Source of the DNA: Apoda limacodes
Lineage: Eukaryota; Arthropoda; Insecta; Lepidoptera; Limacodidae
Direction of reading: 5' to 3'
NCBI GenBank assembly: GCA_946406115.1
Contig: OX291541.1
Coordinates: 20,367,908 to 20,431,907, forward strand
Length of the DNA stretch: 64,000 nucleotides
This document shows, piece by piece, positions 1 to 12,537 of this stretch (within the stretch, counting starts at the first letter, position 1; each line of letters opens with the position of its first letter). The notes below the pieces were generated by a model. That model was given only the letters and a program-made list of their open reading frames with translations. It searched no databases and was not told where the DNA came from. The translations under genes were made by a program, and so were the position numbers.

Positions 1-245
1 CACTTTAAAACGAAAAAATGCTATGTAGTTATATTCTTAATTAAAATGAACAAGGTTAAGTATTTGATCCAAAATTTGTTTCTGATCAGTCATTGTATTA
101 TTTTTTTTTTTCATCATCGGGTTAATTCCAAAAGTCAATGTTCTAACAGTGAATTACTTTGCCTCACTAGTGAGGAAAGTTCGATTTTGCTCACTGAATT
201 TGGATAGCAAAACTATTCTTTTCGTGCTGGTGAGGTGAAAAACAA
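1..245. repeat. Recurring SYE unit, copy 1 (truncated by window edge)
   Basis: Closely matches 36722-36955 over about 240 bases, including the poly-T/CATCATCGGG block and the CGTGCTGGTGAGGTGAAAA block. The part holding the small ORF seen in the 36-kb copy would lie left of the window. Confidence 0.75.
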
Positions 246-1018
246 ATTTTGTATGTTAAAAATCTTTTCAGCATCTCGATAAGGTTTTATTGATTCCATT
301 TACAAAGTAGCATATTTTATTTACTTCTGTATCTGCATCGGTACTTGTTCCTCAAGCCTACTTGTAGGCTAGAAACACAATAAAAAAAATATGCAAAAAT
401 ACTTTACTTCAATCCTTAACTTAAATAAAAATAACTTCCCAACAGTGGTCCCAGTTCCCAGTCCAATAACGGTGCGCTCGGTTCCGCGTCACTATTTAAT
501 ATTTGCTTTCTCGGATTGGATCCAGTTGTTTTAAAAGTGTGACAACCGGAATTAAAATCCGCTTCGACTGTATGAAACTGTAACTAGAATGAACAAGTAT
601 CAGCAAATTATTTTTTAAACAAAAGCTTTTATGCTTTGTAAAAAATAATTTTGAGGGTCCTCTTACCGCTCACTAGCGCCGCCATTAGATATCCTCAATT
701 ATCTCTTCGTAGAAAGCGAATTTCTAAAAATTAATTGTTGGAAATATAAAACTAGTCATAAGCTATTTTTAGAACGTTTTATATAGTTTCTTAATAATAT
801 CTGTCAGTTGTAGGTAGTTGGCATTTCTGGTAAAAATCCCAATTACAACTCTCAGATATTATCTAATGGCGGCTCTTTAACAATTTGGCGCAAAAAGCCC
901 GTTTTAGACCGTAGACACCGGCTTGTACCACTGGTGGACACTACTAACAAATAACAAAATAGTATTGTCACCATAGACTTCTAGTTGCGTGATCTGTCCT
1001 ATGGACTGCGCAATAGCC
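246..1018. other. Non-coding stretch, no feature recognised
   Basis: AT-rich DNA with no coding signal and no repeat with clear ends. Confidence 0.5.
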
Positions 1019-1146
1019 TCTGTGAAAATTTCAGCTGTTTAACTATCACGGTTCATGAGACTGACAGACAGACGGTCGGACGGATGGACAGCGGAGTCTT
1101 AGTAATAGGGTTCCGCTAATTACCCTTTGGGTACGGAACCCTAAAA
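1019..1146 (+). repeat. GGCCAAGTGCG-family short element, 3' part
   Basis: Begins within CTGTGAAAATTTCAGCTG and runs through the GACAGACAGACGG block to GGGTACGGAACCCTAAAAA, the constant tail of this family. The head is missing. Confidence 0.7.
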
Positions 1147-1360
1147 AGTATGCTAGAATTAACTTAGCCTATGTACAGGTCGAATATAAAAAAATTGTAA
1201 AATAAATATAAACTAATAAAAACGTTAACACAACAAGATTTAAAGTTATTTCTACTGTTTTGTTTTGTAATCAGCACTAAATTTATGTGATATAACTAAA
1301 TTAACATTTATAAAGGTTAAATGCAACAATTATTTTCTCAGATTTGTCGCAGAAGAACTA

Positions 1361-1672
1361 AAAAAAAAACGGCCAAGTGCGAATCAGACTAGCGCACGAA
1401 GGGTTCCGTACCATTATCTACAAAAACGAGCAAAAACATCACGTATGTTGTATGGAAGCCCCCTTAAATATTTATTTTTTCTGTTTTTTAGTATTTGTTG
1501 TTATAGCGGCAATAGAAATACATCTTCTGTGAAAATTTCAACTGTCTTACTATCACGGTTCATGAGATACAGCCTGGTGACAGACGGACGGACGGACGGA
1601 CTGACAGACGGACGGACAGCGAAGCCTTAGTAATAGGGTTCCTAATTACCTTTCAGGACGGAACCCTAAAAA
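1361..1672 (+). repeat. GGCCAAGTGCG-family short element, full length
   Basis: Head GGCCAAGTGCGAATCAGACT, GGGTTCCGTACC, the ATGGAAGCCCCCTTAAATAT block, ATCACGGTTCATGAGATACA, an ACGG-rich tract and the tail GGAACCCTAAAAA. About 310 bp. It looks like a SINE or short non-autonomous element common in Lepidoptera; the class was not proven. Confidence 0.75.
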
Positions 1673-2390
1673 GAAGTGTTTATGAATAAAGTTTCAATTG
1701 AATAATTCAATCAATAAAACGCCGTTAAATGTGTTTATAGAATTTTAAATTTTAAAGACTATGGCTACATCCAACACAAAATAATTAACAATGCTTGTGT
1801 TATTTCTTAACCGTAATACAAATTGGCTTACGGCCATTCGTGCGTCAATATATTAAACACACTCACGTTACTTGCTTATAAGAAATATATGAATATTGTG
1901 CAGAGTTGGTTGATGGTTATTTGTAGGTTAGGTTTACATTTCATTGGTTGATATACGTATATTCAGACGTGTATAATAGAATTATTTTGACACATAGGTA
2001 GTAAACATTCTTTTAACAACTTAACCAATATACCTTCATTGTTTTTGGTCTACAAAGAAACTGAAAACGCTTTCGAAAATAATATAAACATAAATTATTT
2101 CTAAAATAGGTTAGTATAATAATAAATCACGTAAGGTTTTTCTTAAACCATCCGAAGAACCTTGTGGGGCGTGGGTCTCTGTTAAATACACGAAAAATTA
2201 CCTGGAACAAGAAAAAACAGGAAATTAAAAATTTTATTTTTAGAAATTTAAAATTACTTATCTTCTACACGATTTGTGAATAAAAACATTCTCCTTTTTT
2301 AACCGACTTTAGAAAAAGGAGGAGGTCCTCAATTCGACTGTATATATTTTTTTTTCTTTCGTCGGTCTGCTGTAGGTAGGATTTTGCTTT

Positions 2391-2499
2391 GCCCCCCCCC
2401 CTGGTGTTGCAAGCGTCCATAGGCTACGGTGACCGCTTGCCATCAGGCGGGCCGTAGGCTTGTTTGCCACCTTAGCGGTACAAAAACATTAAAAAAAAA
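2391..2499 (+). mobile_element. LINE family B, extreme 3' end
   Basis: Starts CTGGTGTTGCAAGCGTCCAT and ends TTTGCCACCTTAGCGGTA plus A-rich tail, the 3' UTR shared by more than a dozen fragments in this window. It is truncated to about 100 bp and preceded by a C10-12 run. Confidence 0.75.
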
Positions 2500-3304
2500 C
2501 TAGCGATTATTAAGAGAAACAGTACTGACCTATAACTTGGCCGATTTTCTAAGAAGTGTCTAAGGTGTGCTTTTATTTTTAGAGTTTTAAATAAGCTTTT
2601 CTACTTTACTTATCAACCATTCTTTTATCTCTACCACATTCCAAATTGCTAAAAGAAATTCCAATTCAGATGTCAAGTCACGTAGAAATAACAACTTAAG
2701 TTGCCGCAGAAAGTATCTCTGCAATCCAATAGCAGATATATCGTAATTTTATACGCAAGTTGGAACAAAATTAAATTCGGTAATTTAGCTGCAACTTCAA
2801 TTTAAAAAGTCTATTGTTTTCTTTTAACTCGGATAATCATCAATATTAAATCTACTTTAAACGTTGGTGTTTTAAATTATATATATTTCACTTATAAAAA
2901 AACTGGTTAAGTGTGACTCGGGAATTGTAAGGTCGCAGGATCAATTTTACTAACGAAACCAGTACAGTTGACCTCTTTGTAGTTTTGCTTTAGGGTTAAT
3001 TAAGGGTAATCACTCAAAGTTTAAAGCTTGTGTTTTTACAATGTTGGTTCCCTTTCGCTACCTATGAGACCCTGAAAACCGACCAAGAGCGCGTCGGGCC
3101 AGGCACAAAAACACAGATATTTACTAAGTAAGCACAGTAATAGTTAAACACAATGGTTAAGCACCATGATTGCTTGCAATAGCACCGAAATATTGGGAGC
3201 TCACATCCTTGGCTAATCACGGTAAGAACCCCGTACCACATTATGTTTAATAGTGACATTAACCGTGAATCTTTAAAATAAAACAGTAATACTTAGTATT
3301 ATAA

Positions 3305-3475
3305 TTTTTCTAATTTTTACCCGCGGCTTTGCCTGCGCTAAATTCGGTAAGCGGCGCTCGTGGGATTTTAATAAGAAAGTTCGCTGTAGCTGTCGCTATT
3401 GTTCATCCAAGTGCAATTTGATTAAGGTTATTAGTGTGGGATTTTTTAATTTTACGGGATGAAAGTAGCCTTTGT
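3305..3475 (+). repeat. CGCGGCTTCGCC-type dispersed repeat fragment
   Basis: TTACCCGCGGCTTTGCCTGC, then a GTGGGATTTTAATAAG block resembling 41950-42170. Such heads are frequent in lepidopteran non-coding DNA. Confidence 0.5.
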
Positions 3476-3611
3476 CTTTTTTCATTTATTGAACTCATCA
3501 TCATCATCATGGCATCATCTCTGTGCCGAACTTCGGCTCAGTTGGATCCTCCGTTGGTATGTGAACTTTGTCCTTACACAAACAAACTCTTTTTCATATT
3601 TATAATTTTAA

Positions 3612-3925
3612 TTCATAAAAAATCAGAGAGATCTCCCAAGATCTTTAAAAGACTAATGGGTTTATAAGACGTTGCTACGTAACTTGGTTTTCCCGGCTTA
3701 GAGATGCCTATAACGCCAGCGTCTTTCCAAGAATCAGGAAAGCTGCAATTTGCCATGGCCGCATTGAAGATTTTTAGAAGCCTATTCGAGATCCCATCGG
3801 AACCCGGGGCCTTTTTGGCTTTTAAGTCTTTGATGATCTTTTGTACCTCAGAGACTGTTACGGGCGGAAGTGAATCAAGTGGGGCAAGGGACGCTCGCCG
3901 CTCTAGGGAGTACTTGTACTTTATA
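3612..3925 (-). mobile_element. Jockey-like LINE remnant (reverse transcriptase N-terminal region)
   Basis: The minus strand reads SEVQKIIKDLKAKKAPGSDG, then NRLLKIFNAAMANCSFPDSW and ISKPGKP...YKPISLLKILG, the classical start of a non-LTR reverse transcriptase domain. The frame stays open for about 100 codons and the element is truncated at both ends. Confidence 0.8.
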
Positions 3926-3929
3926 TATT

Positions 3930-5804
3930 ATAAAGTATTTAATAACAAAAATAGATTATGATTTTTTTTTATAATTTCATGGGACCTGTTTGACAATACA
4001 CCTATATTCATTGGAGTGGAGTTAAAAAAAAACATCTTTACTTTACAAAAAATTCAAATACTTAATATCTTGTTAAGTAATAGTCAAATTTGGTTTTTTA
4101 AAACTAGTGAAGTATCAAATTTAGGCAAAAAATTAGAAACCTTATATTGCGAATTTATAAAATTGAGTTTAACCTTATTGAATTAAGTCTATAAATATAC
4201 CAACACCAGAATTATTATATCTTAAACAAAAATGCCGAATTTAATTTTTAACTCTTATAATTTAACAGACCTTTAAAATATCTACTTCTACATCAATGGC
4301 GAATTTCAATAACTCATGAATGCGAAAGCTTCAAAGAATATGCTTTGTAAGCTTCTCCTTTAAACATTTTGTCAAATCAACCATATGAAACGAAAATCCC
4401 AGGTTTAAGTGAAATTGTAAAATATTCTTTTCAATAAAATTTTCAAAGGAGATCTTGCATATAATATTTTTTATCACACTTACTCGTTAAGACCTTAATT
4501 ACACCCACGGGCTTTTGTTTTGTTAATTTTACTTTTCATACAGAAATGCGCACATTCATAGAATCCGAGGGCGGTAATGACCTCTATCAAGACTTCTATA
4601 AAGCTGTCTGTTCATAATATGTCATACGCGCACATTATAAGCGAACAATTATAAGTTTTAACTTAAGTCAAAACTTTTTTATTCATGAATTTTCTAGATA
4701 TCTAACGGTGGTATTGTTTTTTCTACTTCTATTTCCACCATTTCAATTATGTTTAAGTGAGTTTATTTACTACCTCATATCTTTATTTTATTAACTCGCA
4801 AATGTGATGAAAAATATTGTGTGTAATACGGGCGGTACGGAAATTACAAACTCGAGTAATTAAAGCCTTTGGCCTTCGAGCCTTAGGTTTCTAAATAGCC
4901 TCTCGTTAGTAATTTTCTCTATACCACCCTTTAATACACAATGTACTATTCCGCGCGTTTATTTTGCGTTAACAGGATTGAATTGAATTGAAACATTTCG
5001 GCGTTTAGGATGAAAGTTTTGTTTGTGTAATAATAATAAATGTTACCATTTTTGTATGCATGACGACATACATACATTAAAGACATACCTTAGAGCAGGT
5101 TCTGAGTCATATTTTGCGAATATATGCCAACAGGGGGCGCTACAGAAGATGTGTTTCGAATAAAATACATATGTACAAATAATATTCAATTTGTTTTTAT
5201 GGCGGTGAGGAATAACTAAATGTATTATTTTTAATGTTAATAACCAATTTTTAATAATGTGTACTACTAACCGTCTAGAATAAAGACTAGTCTTTAAATA
5301 AATGCATAAGTTATATTAGTTATTGCAAAACATCGGAATTTTTCGAAGCGCTCTTAAGAATTGTAAATTCTCAGACCTATGTAGGTAAGTTTCTGCTCGA
5401 AAACTTGAGCAGTAAAACTAATGGCTTACCTGAAACTACACATCTCCTAACGAGTTTACGTACGTTTCACATGAGAGACTTTATAAGAACTTATTTCCAC
5501 CAAAATAAACTTTTTATCAAGGTATATTACAAGTGCGCCCGCACATCGCAGCACAAACTAATTAATAGTTTTTCCACAGTAGAAGCTCATGGCCCAGTAG
5601 CATTCGTCTATGGGAAAAGATGTGAAAGTTAAAGGACGTCGGCCGGGGTCAGTCATTTCATGGGTAGCTAGCCACCTAGTGGCACTTTCTAAGCTCTTTC
5701 GTGCTTTGGAAGACACATCAAACCGTCGATCACAGCAGGCGGCTTGAGAATTCTGATCGTCGATTGCCCGAAGAGTCTGGACTAAGGTCCTAGGAGAAGC
5801 CTGT
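3930..5804. other. Non-coding stretch, no feature recognised
   Basis: AT-rich with short scattered ORFs that have no recognisable motifs. 5545-5800 is less AT-rich and could be an unidentified repeat fragment. Confidence 0.45.
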
Positions 5805-6325
5805 GTGTGCCCCATACAGTGGAATACCAGCTCGGACCTTTTGACTCGGTTCAACGACGGGCTGTGATAATTGTCGACGATCCCAAACTCTCTTGCCGTA
5901 TCGAATCCTTAAGTCTGAGGAGAGATTTTGCCTCCCTGTGTCTGTTCTACCGCTTGTACAATGGGATGTGTTCTCAGAAATTGTTTGAAATGATGCCCAC
6001 GGCTACTTTCTACCATCGCACCGCTCGCCATCGGCAGGGAATTCATTCTCACACTTTAGAACCGAGATGGTCGCGTACAGTGCGGTTTCAGAACTTTCTC
6101 CCGCGAACGCTTGGGTTGCGGAATGAGCTCCCTGCCAAGATTTTCTCTAAGGACTACAATATGGGGTTCTTCAAGAAAGAAGTTATTGGATTTTTCAAGG
6201 GTCGGCAACGCGCGAGTGATGCCCCTGATGTTGCAAGCGTCCATAGGCCACGGTGACCGCTTACCATCAGGCGGACCGTGTGCTTGTTTGCCAATTTAGT
6301 GGTATAATAATAATAATAAAAAAAA
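5805..6325 (+). mobile_element. LINE family B, 3' end with C-terminal ORF2 remnant
   Basis: Reads YQLGPFDSVQRRAV, LSLRRDFASLCLFYRLYNG, HRTARHRQGIHSHTLEP, RTLGLRNELPAKIFS, the C-terminus of a CR1/Jockey-like ORF2, then the family 3' UTR and an AAT-rich tail. Residues are lost in QRNFLP (QNFLP), and there is a deletion near the 5' edge. It is 5'-truncated, as usual for target-primed integration. Confidence 0.85.
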
Positions 6326-6435
6326 GTCCGCATGCAAAACAATTTGGCCTCGTTCCTCATCGTATGGACAACACAGCGAGCAGGTTTTTATGCGTTATAC
6401 CTTCATTATTCATACATGAAATCCCTTAAAGTGCC

Positions 6436-6600
6436 ATTTCTCTCGGTCCTCTGCCTTCCGCATCCGGCCACCCTTTTAAGATTGTCGGTCCACCGGGCTG
6501 GAGGGCGTGCCAAGGTTCGCCTTCCCATACGCGGTTTTTTCCACTCTTGGACACGTCTGCGCTATCGGCCATCGGTCCTCCGAATAATAAATACCATAGA
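6436..6600 (-). mobile_element. RTE-like LINE C-terminal remnant
   Basis: The minus strand reads RRTDGR-stop-RRRVQEWKKPRM, then ARPPARWTDNLKRVAG, matching the conserved RxxRPPxRWTDDLKRVAG end of RTE/BovB-type ORFs. One in-frame TAG shows it is dead. Confidence 0.75.
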
Positions 6601-7119
6601 TAATTCAAAAATTGCCTTTATTTTTTTTTCGGCTTGCGCGTGCCCTAAAAGTTTTAGTTTTCTATATCTTCGAGAACTGCATGTACAATCGAATAATAAT
6701 GTAGATTAAATAATTATTCTTTCTGCAGTTAAAATGAGGGTACTACAGCAATAGACTCTATAAAAAAAACGATAACTACTTAAGGGAACAATAACTGAAT
6801 GCGAGGACGTCCACTTCTCAACATAATCCTTCCCACTTTGTAACCACACTGGCTGTTACGATTTACAGTGAAAACACCGTAATCGGGTTAAACATCTACC
6901 GTCAACATGCATTATCGCGACCTTGATGTATGAAACCGTAATTTACCGTCATTTTTTTTTTGAACATGTGTAGAAAAAGTGTTTCTGTTAATGTTATTAT
7001 GAGTTATTGGATGATAAGAACTTGTATGGATAACTCTACGAGTAAACTAATGAAAAACTAAAAAAAATATGCAAATTAGTGTTGTTAATGTGTTACCTAT
7101 CATAAGACGATTTATTATT

Positions 7120-7275
7120 ATTTTTTTTCTTCTTTTTCTTTTATACCACTTAAGTGGCAAACAAGCATACGGTCCGCTTAATGTCAAGCGATTACCGTAG
7201 CCTGCACCTTTAGTTACTCACGTGTTGCCAAAAATTTACAAATCGAATCGCTCCTTTCTCAAAGAACCCCAAAGT
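7120..7275 (-). mobile_element. LINE family B, 3' end (diverged)
   Basis: Antisense TATACCACTTAAGTGGCAAA, then ACGGTCCGCTTAATG and AAAGAACCCCA. Only the 3' UTR and a trace of the ORF end remain. Confidence 0.65.
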
Positions 7276-7695
7276 GTAGCCCCTAGGAAGGCCTAGGATT
7301 TCGACAGTCAGTCTGTATTTAGATAATGTATATTCGAACCTTATAAACTTTCATAGGAAGAAAACTGATCCAAAATAAAAAAAAAGCAAACCAACTATGT
7401 ACCTAAAAAATATAGTTGGCTGTCACGGTCGCCCGGTAGATGTAAAACATTGTCGAGTATACTATAGTCGGATAGATATAGCAAACACCTCATACAGACG
7501 CAAAGGAGGCAGAGCGGCGGCGTAGAGGGGGCATGACGGCAACAAAGAGCGTTATGAAATTTGCCGTCACGGCATACAGTCCGAACTTTACTGCCAAGGC
7601 GCGCCAACAGATGTTTAACATCAAAAATCTAAACGTCTGCCCAGCGGTAATAAGTATGAAGATAAGATACCCCAAACACCTGTAGATAATAATAT

Positions 7696-8060
7696 AGATG
7701 TGTTCTGAGGAATTGTTCGAAATGATACCCACAGCTACTTTCTAACATCACACCGCTCGCCATTGGCAGGGAATTCATTCTACATTTCAGAACCGACATG
7801 GTCGCGTACAGTGCAGTTTCAGATAAACTTCCTCACGCGAACGCTTGGGTTGTGGAATAAAATGAAATGAATCAAGGTTTTCTCTAAGGACTACAGTATG
7901 GGGTTCTTCAAGAAAGTAGTTATTGGATTTTTGAAGGGTCGGCAACGCGCGAGTAATGCCCCTGGTGTTACATGCGTCCATAGGCTACGGTGACCGCTAA
8001 CCATCAGGCGGAACGTATGCTTCTTTGCCACCTTAGTGGTATAAAAAAAAATAAAAAAAG
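7696..8060 (+). mobile_element. LINE family B, 3' end
   Basis: Starts TGTTCTGAGGAATTGTTCGA and follows the ORF2 C-terminus to GGTGACCGCTAACCATCAGG and an A-rich tail. Small indels break the frame. Confidence 0.8.
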
Positions 8061-9509
8061 ATATTTTGAATAAAAGCAGTGTCATTCATTATTTCAGTCA
8101 TAAAACATCGTGTTCAAGAACTTACTTACTATATTTTTTCTAATAACAAAAGAGAAAACATTTTCCCTTCTAAAATTAACAGGCATTTATATTATTCTTG
8201 AACAAATTTAATTAGTTCAGTATGAGTTGGTAACGAGTTTTCCACACTGTCTTAAGTTATACTGTAAAAACGTTATACTCATTTAACTGACTGTATACCT
8301 AGGTGTATTTGTTTCAGTATTTTCGAAGCCCAAACTCTTAAAAAAACTAAGTTCCATTTTATTTTTAATTCAAAACTGGTACAACATACATGTGGAAATT
8401 GCACGCTTAGTTTCTAACACCCAACTGAAACCTTGGCACTTAAAAGGTCGAGGGTAATTTACGGCCCAAGGACTTACACAGATAAATGTATGTAACCAGT
8501 AATAATAATGTAGTTGGTAGTATGCAAATATATTTAAATGAGTTTTATACTAGCACGAACTTAAAATATAATAGCGTGAAACGAAAGAATTTAAATTTCT
8601 AAGTTTTTTTTTTTACCTAGGTCTAAAAAGTAATAGTTCGTATATAAAAAATATAAGTTCTTATTATATACCTCATATTATGAGGTATATACAAAAAAAA
8701 ACACCAAAATATCAACTATGGACAAAGACAAGGAGTAACAAAAGCATTTCTGGTATAACAGTATAACTGCTTTATTCTTCCACACGACAACGGAGTAGTT
8801 TGGTTGTCATACTAGGCGCGCGTGTGAACTAGGTACGACCCAAATCGCTCTCGGTTACAGTAGGCCATGTCCCAGCCGTGGGGACTTATGCGGCTATACG
8901 ATTAATTAATACATTCATTAACAGAACTATTTTCATCATATCTGTTCGATACTGACCTTATGTGATAGCCGTCTCAACATAGGGGTGTCAGTCCGTGTGT
9001 CCTATCGTCAGTAGGAGGCTAGTTTAAGAGGAAATTTTACTTTAAGACATATCAATACAAATGGGGGATAGGTAAGGAATTAACCAAAACGTTATGTTGT
9101 AGTCACCGTGACGTCACCGCCAGCCGCTGTTACTATGCACGACGTGTAGTAGCAAAATCCGAATCAAACCGGTCAATTCCGGCGCGGTGTAGAAGCTGAG
9201 CCAATACAAATTCAATGTCCGAAAAGTATGCACCTGATGCACAGTCCTATCACTTCAGAAAACTAGTGTCCCCATGGTCGAGATGTTTCATATAGTTTAA
9301 TTAACACCTATCACAGCAGTCCGTAAATAGGTATTCTGCGTGCCAAATCGCGAGCCGCGCAACCGTGTGTGTGCGTCGAACGCCGACCGCGCATCCTTAT
9401 GAACTAGAATATTCGCAATACCGACGTGCGTTCTAGCGAGCCTAGACCAAGATCAATGTCACAGCCAGTGAGTGACTTAGCACGCTTATCTTTACCGAAC
9501 ATATTAGTG
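8061..9509. other. Non-coding stretch with a GC-richer block (8800-9500)
   Basis: 8061-8800 is AT-rich with a small hairpin around TATACCTCATA (8665-8690). 8800-9500 is clearly richer in CpG, with TGACGTCACC at 9109 and TCAGTCCGTG at 8989, but no coding exon was recognised. It may be a promoter region or an old repeat. Confidence 0.4.
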
Positions 9510-9510
9510 G

Positions 9511-9897
9511 CAGGTGTACAACGGCAATTTCGCTCGAAAACCGCAAATCGATGTAGAGTTTAGCCATAAGTATTTTCAAAACATACCAAGTTTGGGCCCC
9601 TCCAAGTAGAAGACGGCTCAGTATTTTTCTCGAATATATACCTTAAATGATAGTTTATATCCTCATTTTTAACCCCCTGAAAGCAATTTCGAAAACATTA
9701 AAATTTAATATTTTTTTTGAATTTTTGAATTTAACCCTTTCATTTGATACAAAAAATTGATGACACCTTATCTCCCCCCCCCCCCAAGGGACATATTTTG
9801 AGGAACTGCGGCTCAAGATTATTGTTTTGCCTTAAAGTACCTGTGTGCCAAACGGCTAAACTCTACATCGATTTGCGGTTTTTTTTGCGTACACCTA
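9511..9897. mobile_element. MITE-like element with 29-bp perfect inverted arms
   Basis: Arms at 9537-9565 and 9854-9882 are perfect reverse complements over 29 bases. Outside them AGGTGTAC (left) and GTACACCT (right) are also inverted, at unequal distances. The interior has a C-run at 9774-9785. No transposase ORF was seen and no clear target-site duplication was identified. Confidence 0.6.
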
Positions 9898-10647
9898 GGT
9901 AGGACTATATCATTTTACTTCTAAATATAAATGGTGCGCCACTTCTCACAGTCCTCGCCTTCTTAGTTATGTCCTCATAACGTACTACGCTGAGCACCTT
10001 TTATATGCAATTTATAAAAGATAAATATAAATAATATTGCCAAACGTAGTAAACGTGCCAATTTGTTACAACGTAGTCGAGCAATAAGAAAGGATTTTCC
10101 AAAATTCATCCCTTAAAATGAGAGTTGGATTTAAAGTTTTAAAGAAGTAATGGAATTTGAAAAATTGGTATTTAAATTACGGTTGTTACGGTTGCTTTCA
10201 CCCTTTTTGGAAAATCTTTGCCTTTTAGGGGATGAAAATTTGTGTGAAAATTCCGAAATTATTGTAAATAAGTTAAACAGGAAACACTCAAAAGCTGTTT
10301 TTTTTATAAAAAGTTTGCAGCGACTACGTCACGCCACGCTTTTACCGATAAGATATAAGTTTGCGAACGTTCTTCTTAAAACTTATGTATGTAAGAAACT
10401 AATTTGCAGTTATTTAATTATTCGAAAGGATATGCTCCTGAGGTGGACCCATATTAATAAAGTAGAATTAAAACCTCAACTTTTGGAGAAAAAAAATAAT
10501 TGATGTAAATTTGGAACTGGTGAAACACGCATGTTGATGATTGAATAAAATTTTGTTAAAATTATGGATGCTTTTAGTGCACGAGAAAGAAAAGTAATTC
10601 GTTACTCAAAAGCAAAAAAAGAAAACTTCTTAACAACAAAAACAACT

Positions 10648-10847
10648 GGCTTCAAAAAGATACACAAAGGTAAAAATAATTACTTATTGCCAAAAATCTG
10701 ATCTGAATTACAGTTTGAAGTTGGTTTCATGCAAGTGAAGTGTGTTATAAACTGTTAGGTACATAGACACTTTAAACTGTAATTCAGGTAAATTTTTTGG
10801 CAATAAGTAATTATATTTTTACCTTTTTCGTGCATTTTTTTGAAGCC
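10648..10847. mobile_element. Fold-back (MITE-like) element
   Basis: Left arm 10648-10715 (GGCTTCAAAAAG...AATTACAGTTT) and right arm 10774-10847 (AAACTGTAATTCAG...TTTGAAGCC) pair over about 65 bases with some mismatches. The loop core (TTTGAAGTTGGTTTCAT, AAGTGTGTT) recurs at 15716-15805. Confidence 0.6.
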
Positions 10848-10914
10848 GTTTGTTTGCTTTTGTTATAACATAGTCGGTTAACTGCCTACGCATTGTTTAC
10901 ATCAATATATAAAG

Positions 10915-11270
10915 TACTAACTTTTGTCCGCGGTTCCACCCGCCCTAAGTCCGGTATTGTTGTGTAGGATTTCATCGGCAACTCCTCAATTATAGAAAAA
11001 AAACGACTCACACTTGACGTTTTCAAGGAGCCTATGTCCTTCTCCGGGACTCAAACTAAATTCTAAATTTACCCGCGATTCCATCCGCTCTAAATTTGGT
11101 TATTGGTGTAGGATTTTAACGGCAACTTCTCAATTATAGAAAGAAAACCGACTTACACTTGAAGTATTCAAGTAGCATATTATGTCCTTTCCCGGGACTC
11201 AAACTATATCCATGCCAAATTTCATTGAAATCGATTTAGCGGCCGATCTCTTTACTCGAATTAAGAGAGA
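10915..11270 (+). repeat. Two tandem copies of a CGCGGTTCCACCCGCC-type repeat
   Basis: Copy 1 is about 10922-11060 and copy 2 about 11065-11270. Both have a CGCG(G/A)TTCCA head, GTAGGATTT, GGCAACT(C/T)CTCAATTAT, the poly-A/CCGACT block and GGGACTCAAACTA. A third copy lies at 42175-42390. Confidence 0.65.
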
Positions 11271-12424
11271 TCATCCAGTTTTAAGTACCTACATTTTCGC
11301 ATACGGGGGGGTTCACGTTATCAAGGATATTTAAACTATCATCTTAAAGTAGCAATGCAAATCATATTCAATTCATAAGCAATTGAATATTGAAGGTGAA
11401 GCAAACAAAACTGTAATGGTATCATTAATAAACATGGTGTAACGTTGAAGTAAATCTACACCTTCGGTTAGCGGAGGTTTAGCTTTAAATTCGTATATTA
11501 ATTATACACATAGTAACGACCGATTACGTTAATTCTAGTTTAAACGTGATATATAACATTTTACTCCATCATGGCGTAATATTTAGCTTAGTCTTGGATA
11601 AACGGTCCCTTTCTCGTTTTTTTTAATAACTTTTTGACCTATAACATAAAGCAATTTGTTTTATATTTCTGAAACAAAGACTAAGTAGTAAGGTATTCAA
11701 ATACCTACACTTAATTACTTTAAGGTGAAGTGGTGTTGTTACATTGACTATTTGAGATTGATTGAGAGAGAGAAAGAGATTGACACTATTTTCCGAATGT
11801 TCAATTTGGAAAATAGTGAAAGTGGTAAATTTAAGGTTTATTTTGATTTATTTTTAAAGTTTTAGTTATAATTTAAAGACAGTCAATTAAATGTACCTAC
11901 ATACATTTTAGGAGTTTTTAAAACTTCTTCTTTTTATTTATTTTTGACTCATGGTATGTTAAATGTGAACGAAAAACACTTATACATGGGTCGTTCTCAT
12001 CGATATAAAAACGTTCTTCTTTTAGTAGGAGAGCCGATCCCGATCGGGTACCCCCCATGGGCTATGTTTGGATCGTTAACCAACACGTAAAAAAGATCAG
12101 GTCTGCCAGAGACCCAATCTTTGTGATGACGATAATTTTTTGACGTATATTTTGAACTGCTGGCAACAGATATCTATTGATTAGTTATGTTAAAAAAAGT
12201 GAGTCTGCCATTGCGCCCCCTGCCAGACCCCAAAAGTATGCCCTTCTGACACCCTATACCTACCTCATCGAGTATCCCGATGGGACCTACGCTAAATAAT
12301 AACCAAGATGCTCCTAATAATAATGGATCAAAACGTCTGCCAGGTCTAAACTTGCCGCAACTTAGTGTTCAAAGCATTTGAAGTTGGTACGCAGCGTAAT
12401 TTTACCTTTTTTAAACAAGCCTAG
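11271..12424. other. Non-coding stretch, possible repeat at 12020-12350
   Basis: AT-rich DNA without genes. 12020-12350 is less AT-rich with repeated CTGCCAG motifs and may be an unrecognised repeat. Confidence 0.4.
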
Positions 12425-12537
12425 TTAGCGGTCACCGCAGCCTATGGACGCTTGCAACATCAAGGGCATCACCTGCGCGTTGCCGACCCTTCAGAAATCT
12501 AATAACTTCTTTCTTGAATAACCCCATACTGTAGTCA
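12425..12537 (-). mobile_element. LINE family B, 3' end fragment
   Basis: Antisense GCGGTCACCGCAGCCTATGG, GCGTTGCCGACCCTTCAG and CCCCATACTGTAGTC. The outermost 3' end is missing. Confidence 0.75.

Noticed and set aside
6154..6360. Antisense ORFs across the LINE 3' end
   Set aside because: Shadows of the LINE C-terminal frame on the opposite strand; the same pattern occurs at 7.9 and 35.7 kb.
10150..10503. 117-codon ORF on the plus strand
   Set aside because: No recognisable domain, Leu/Lys-rich from AT-rich DNA, and surrounding motifs (e.g. TTCATCCCTTAAAATG) look like diverged dispersed repeat; not supported as a gene.
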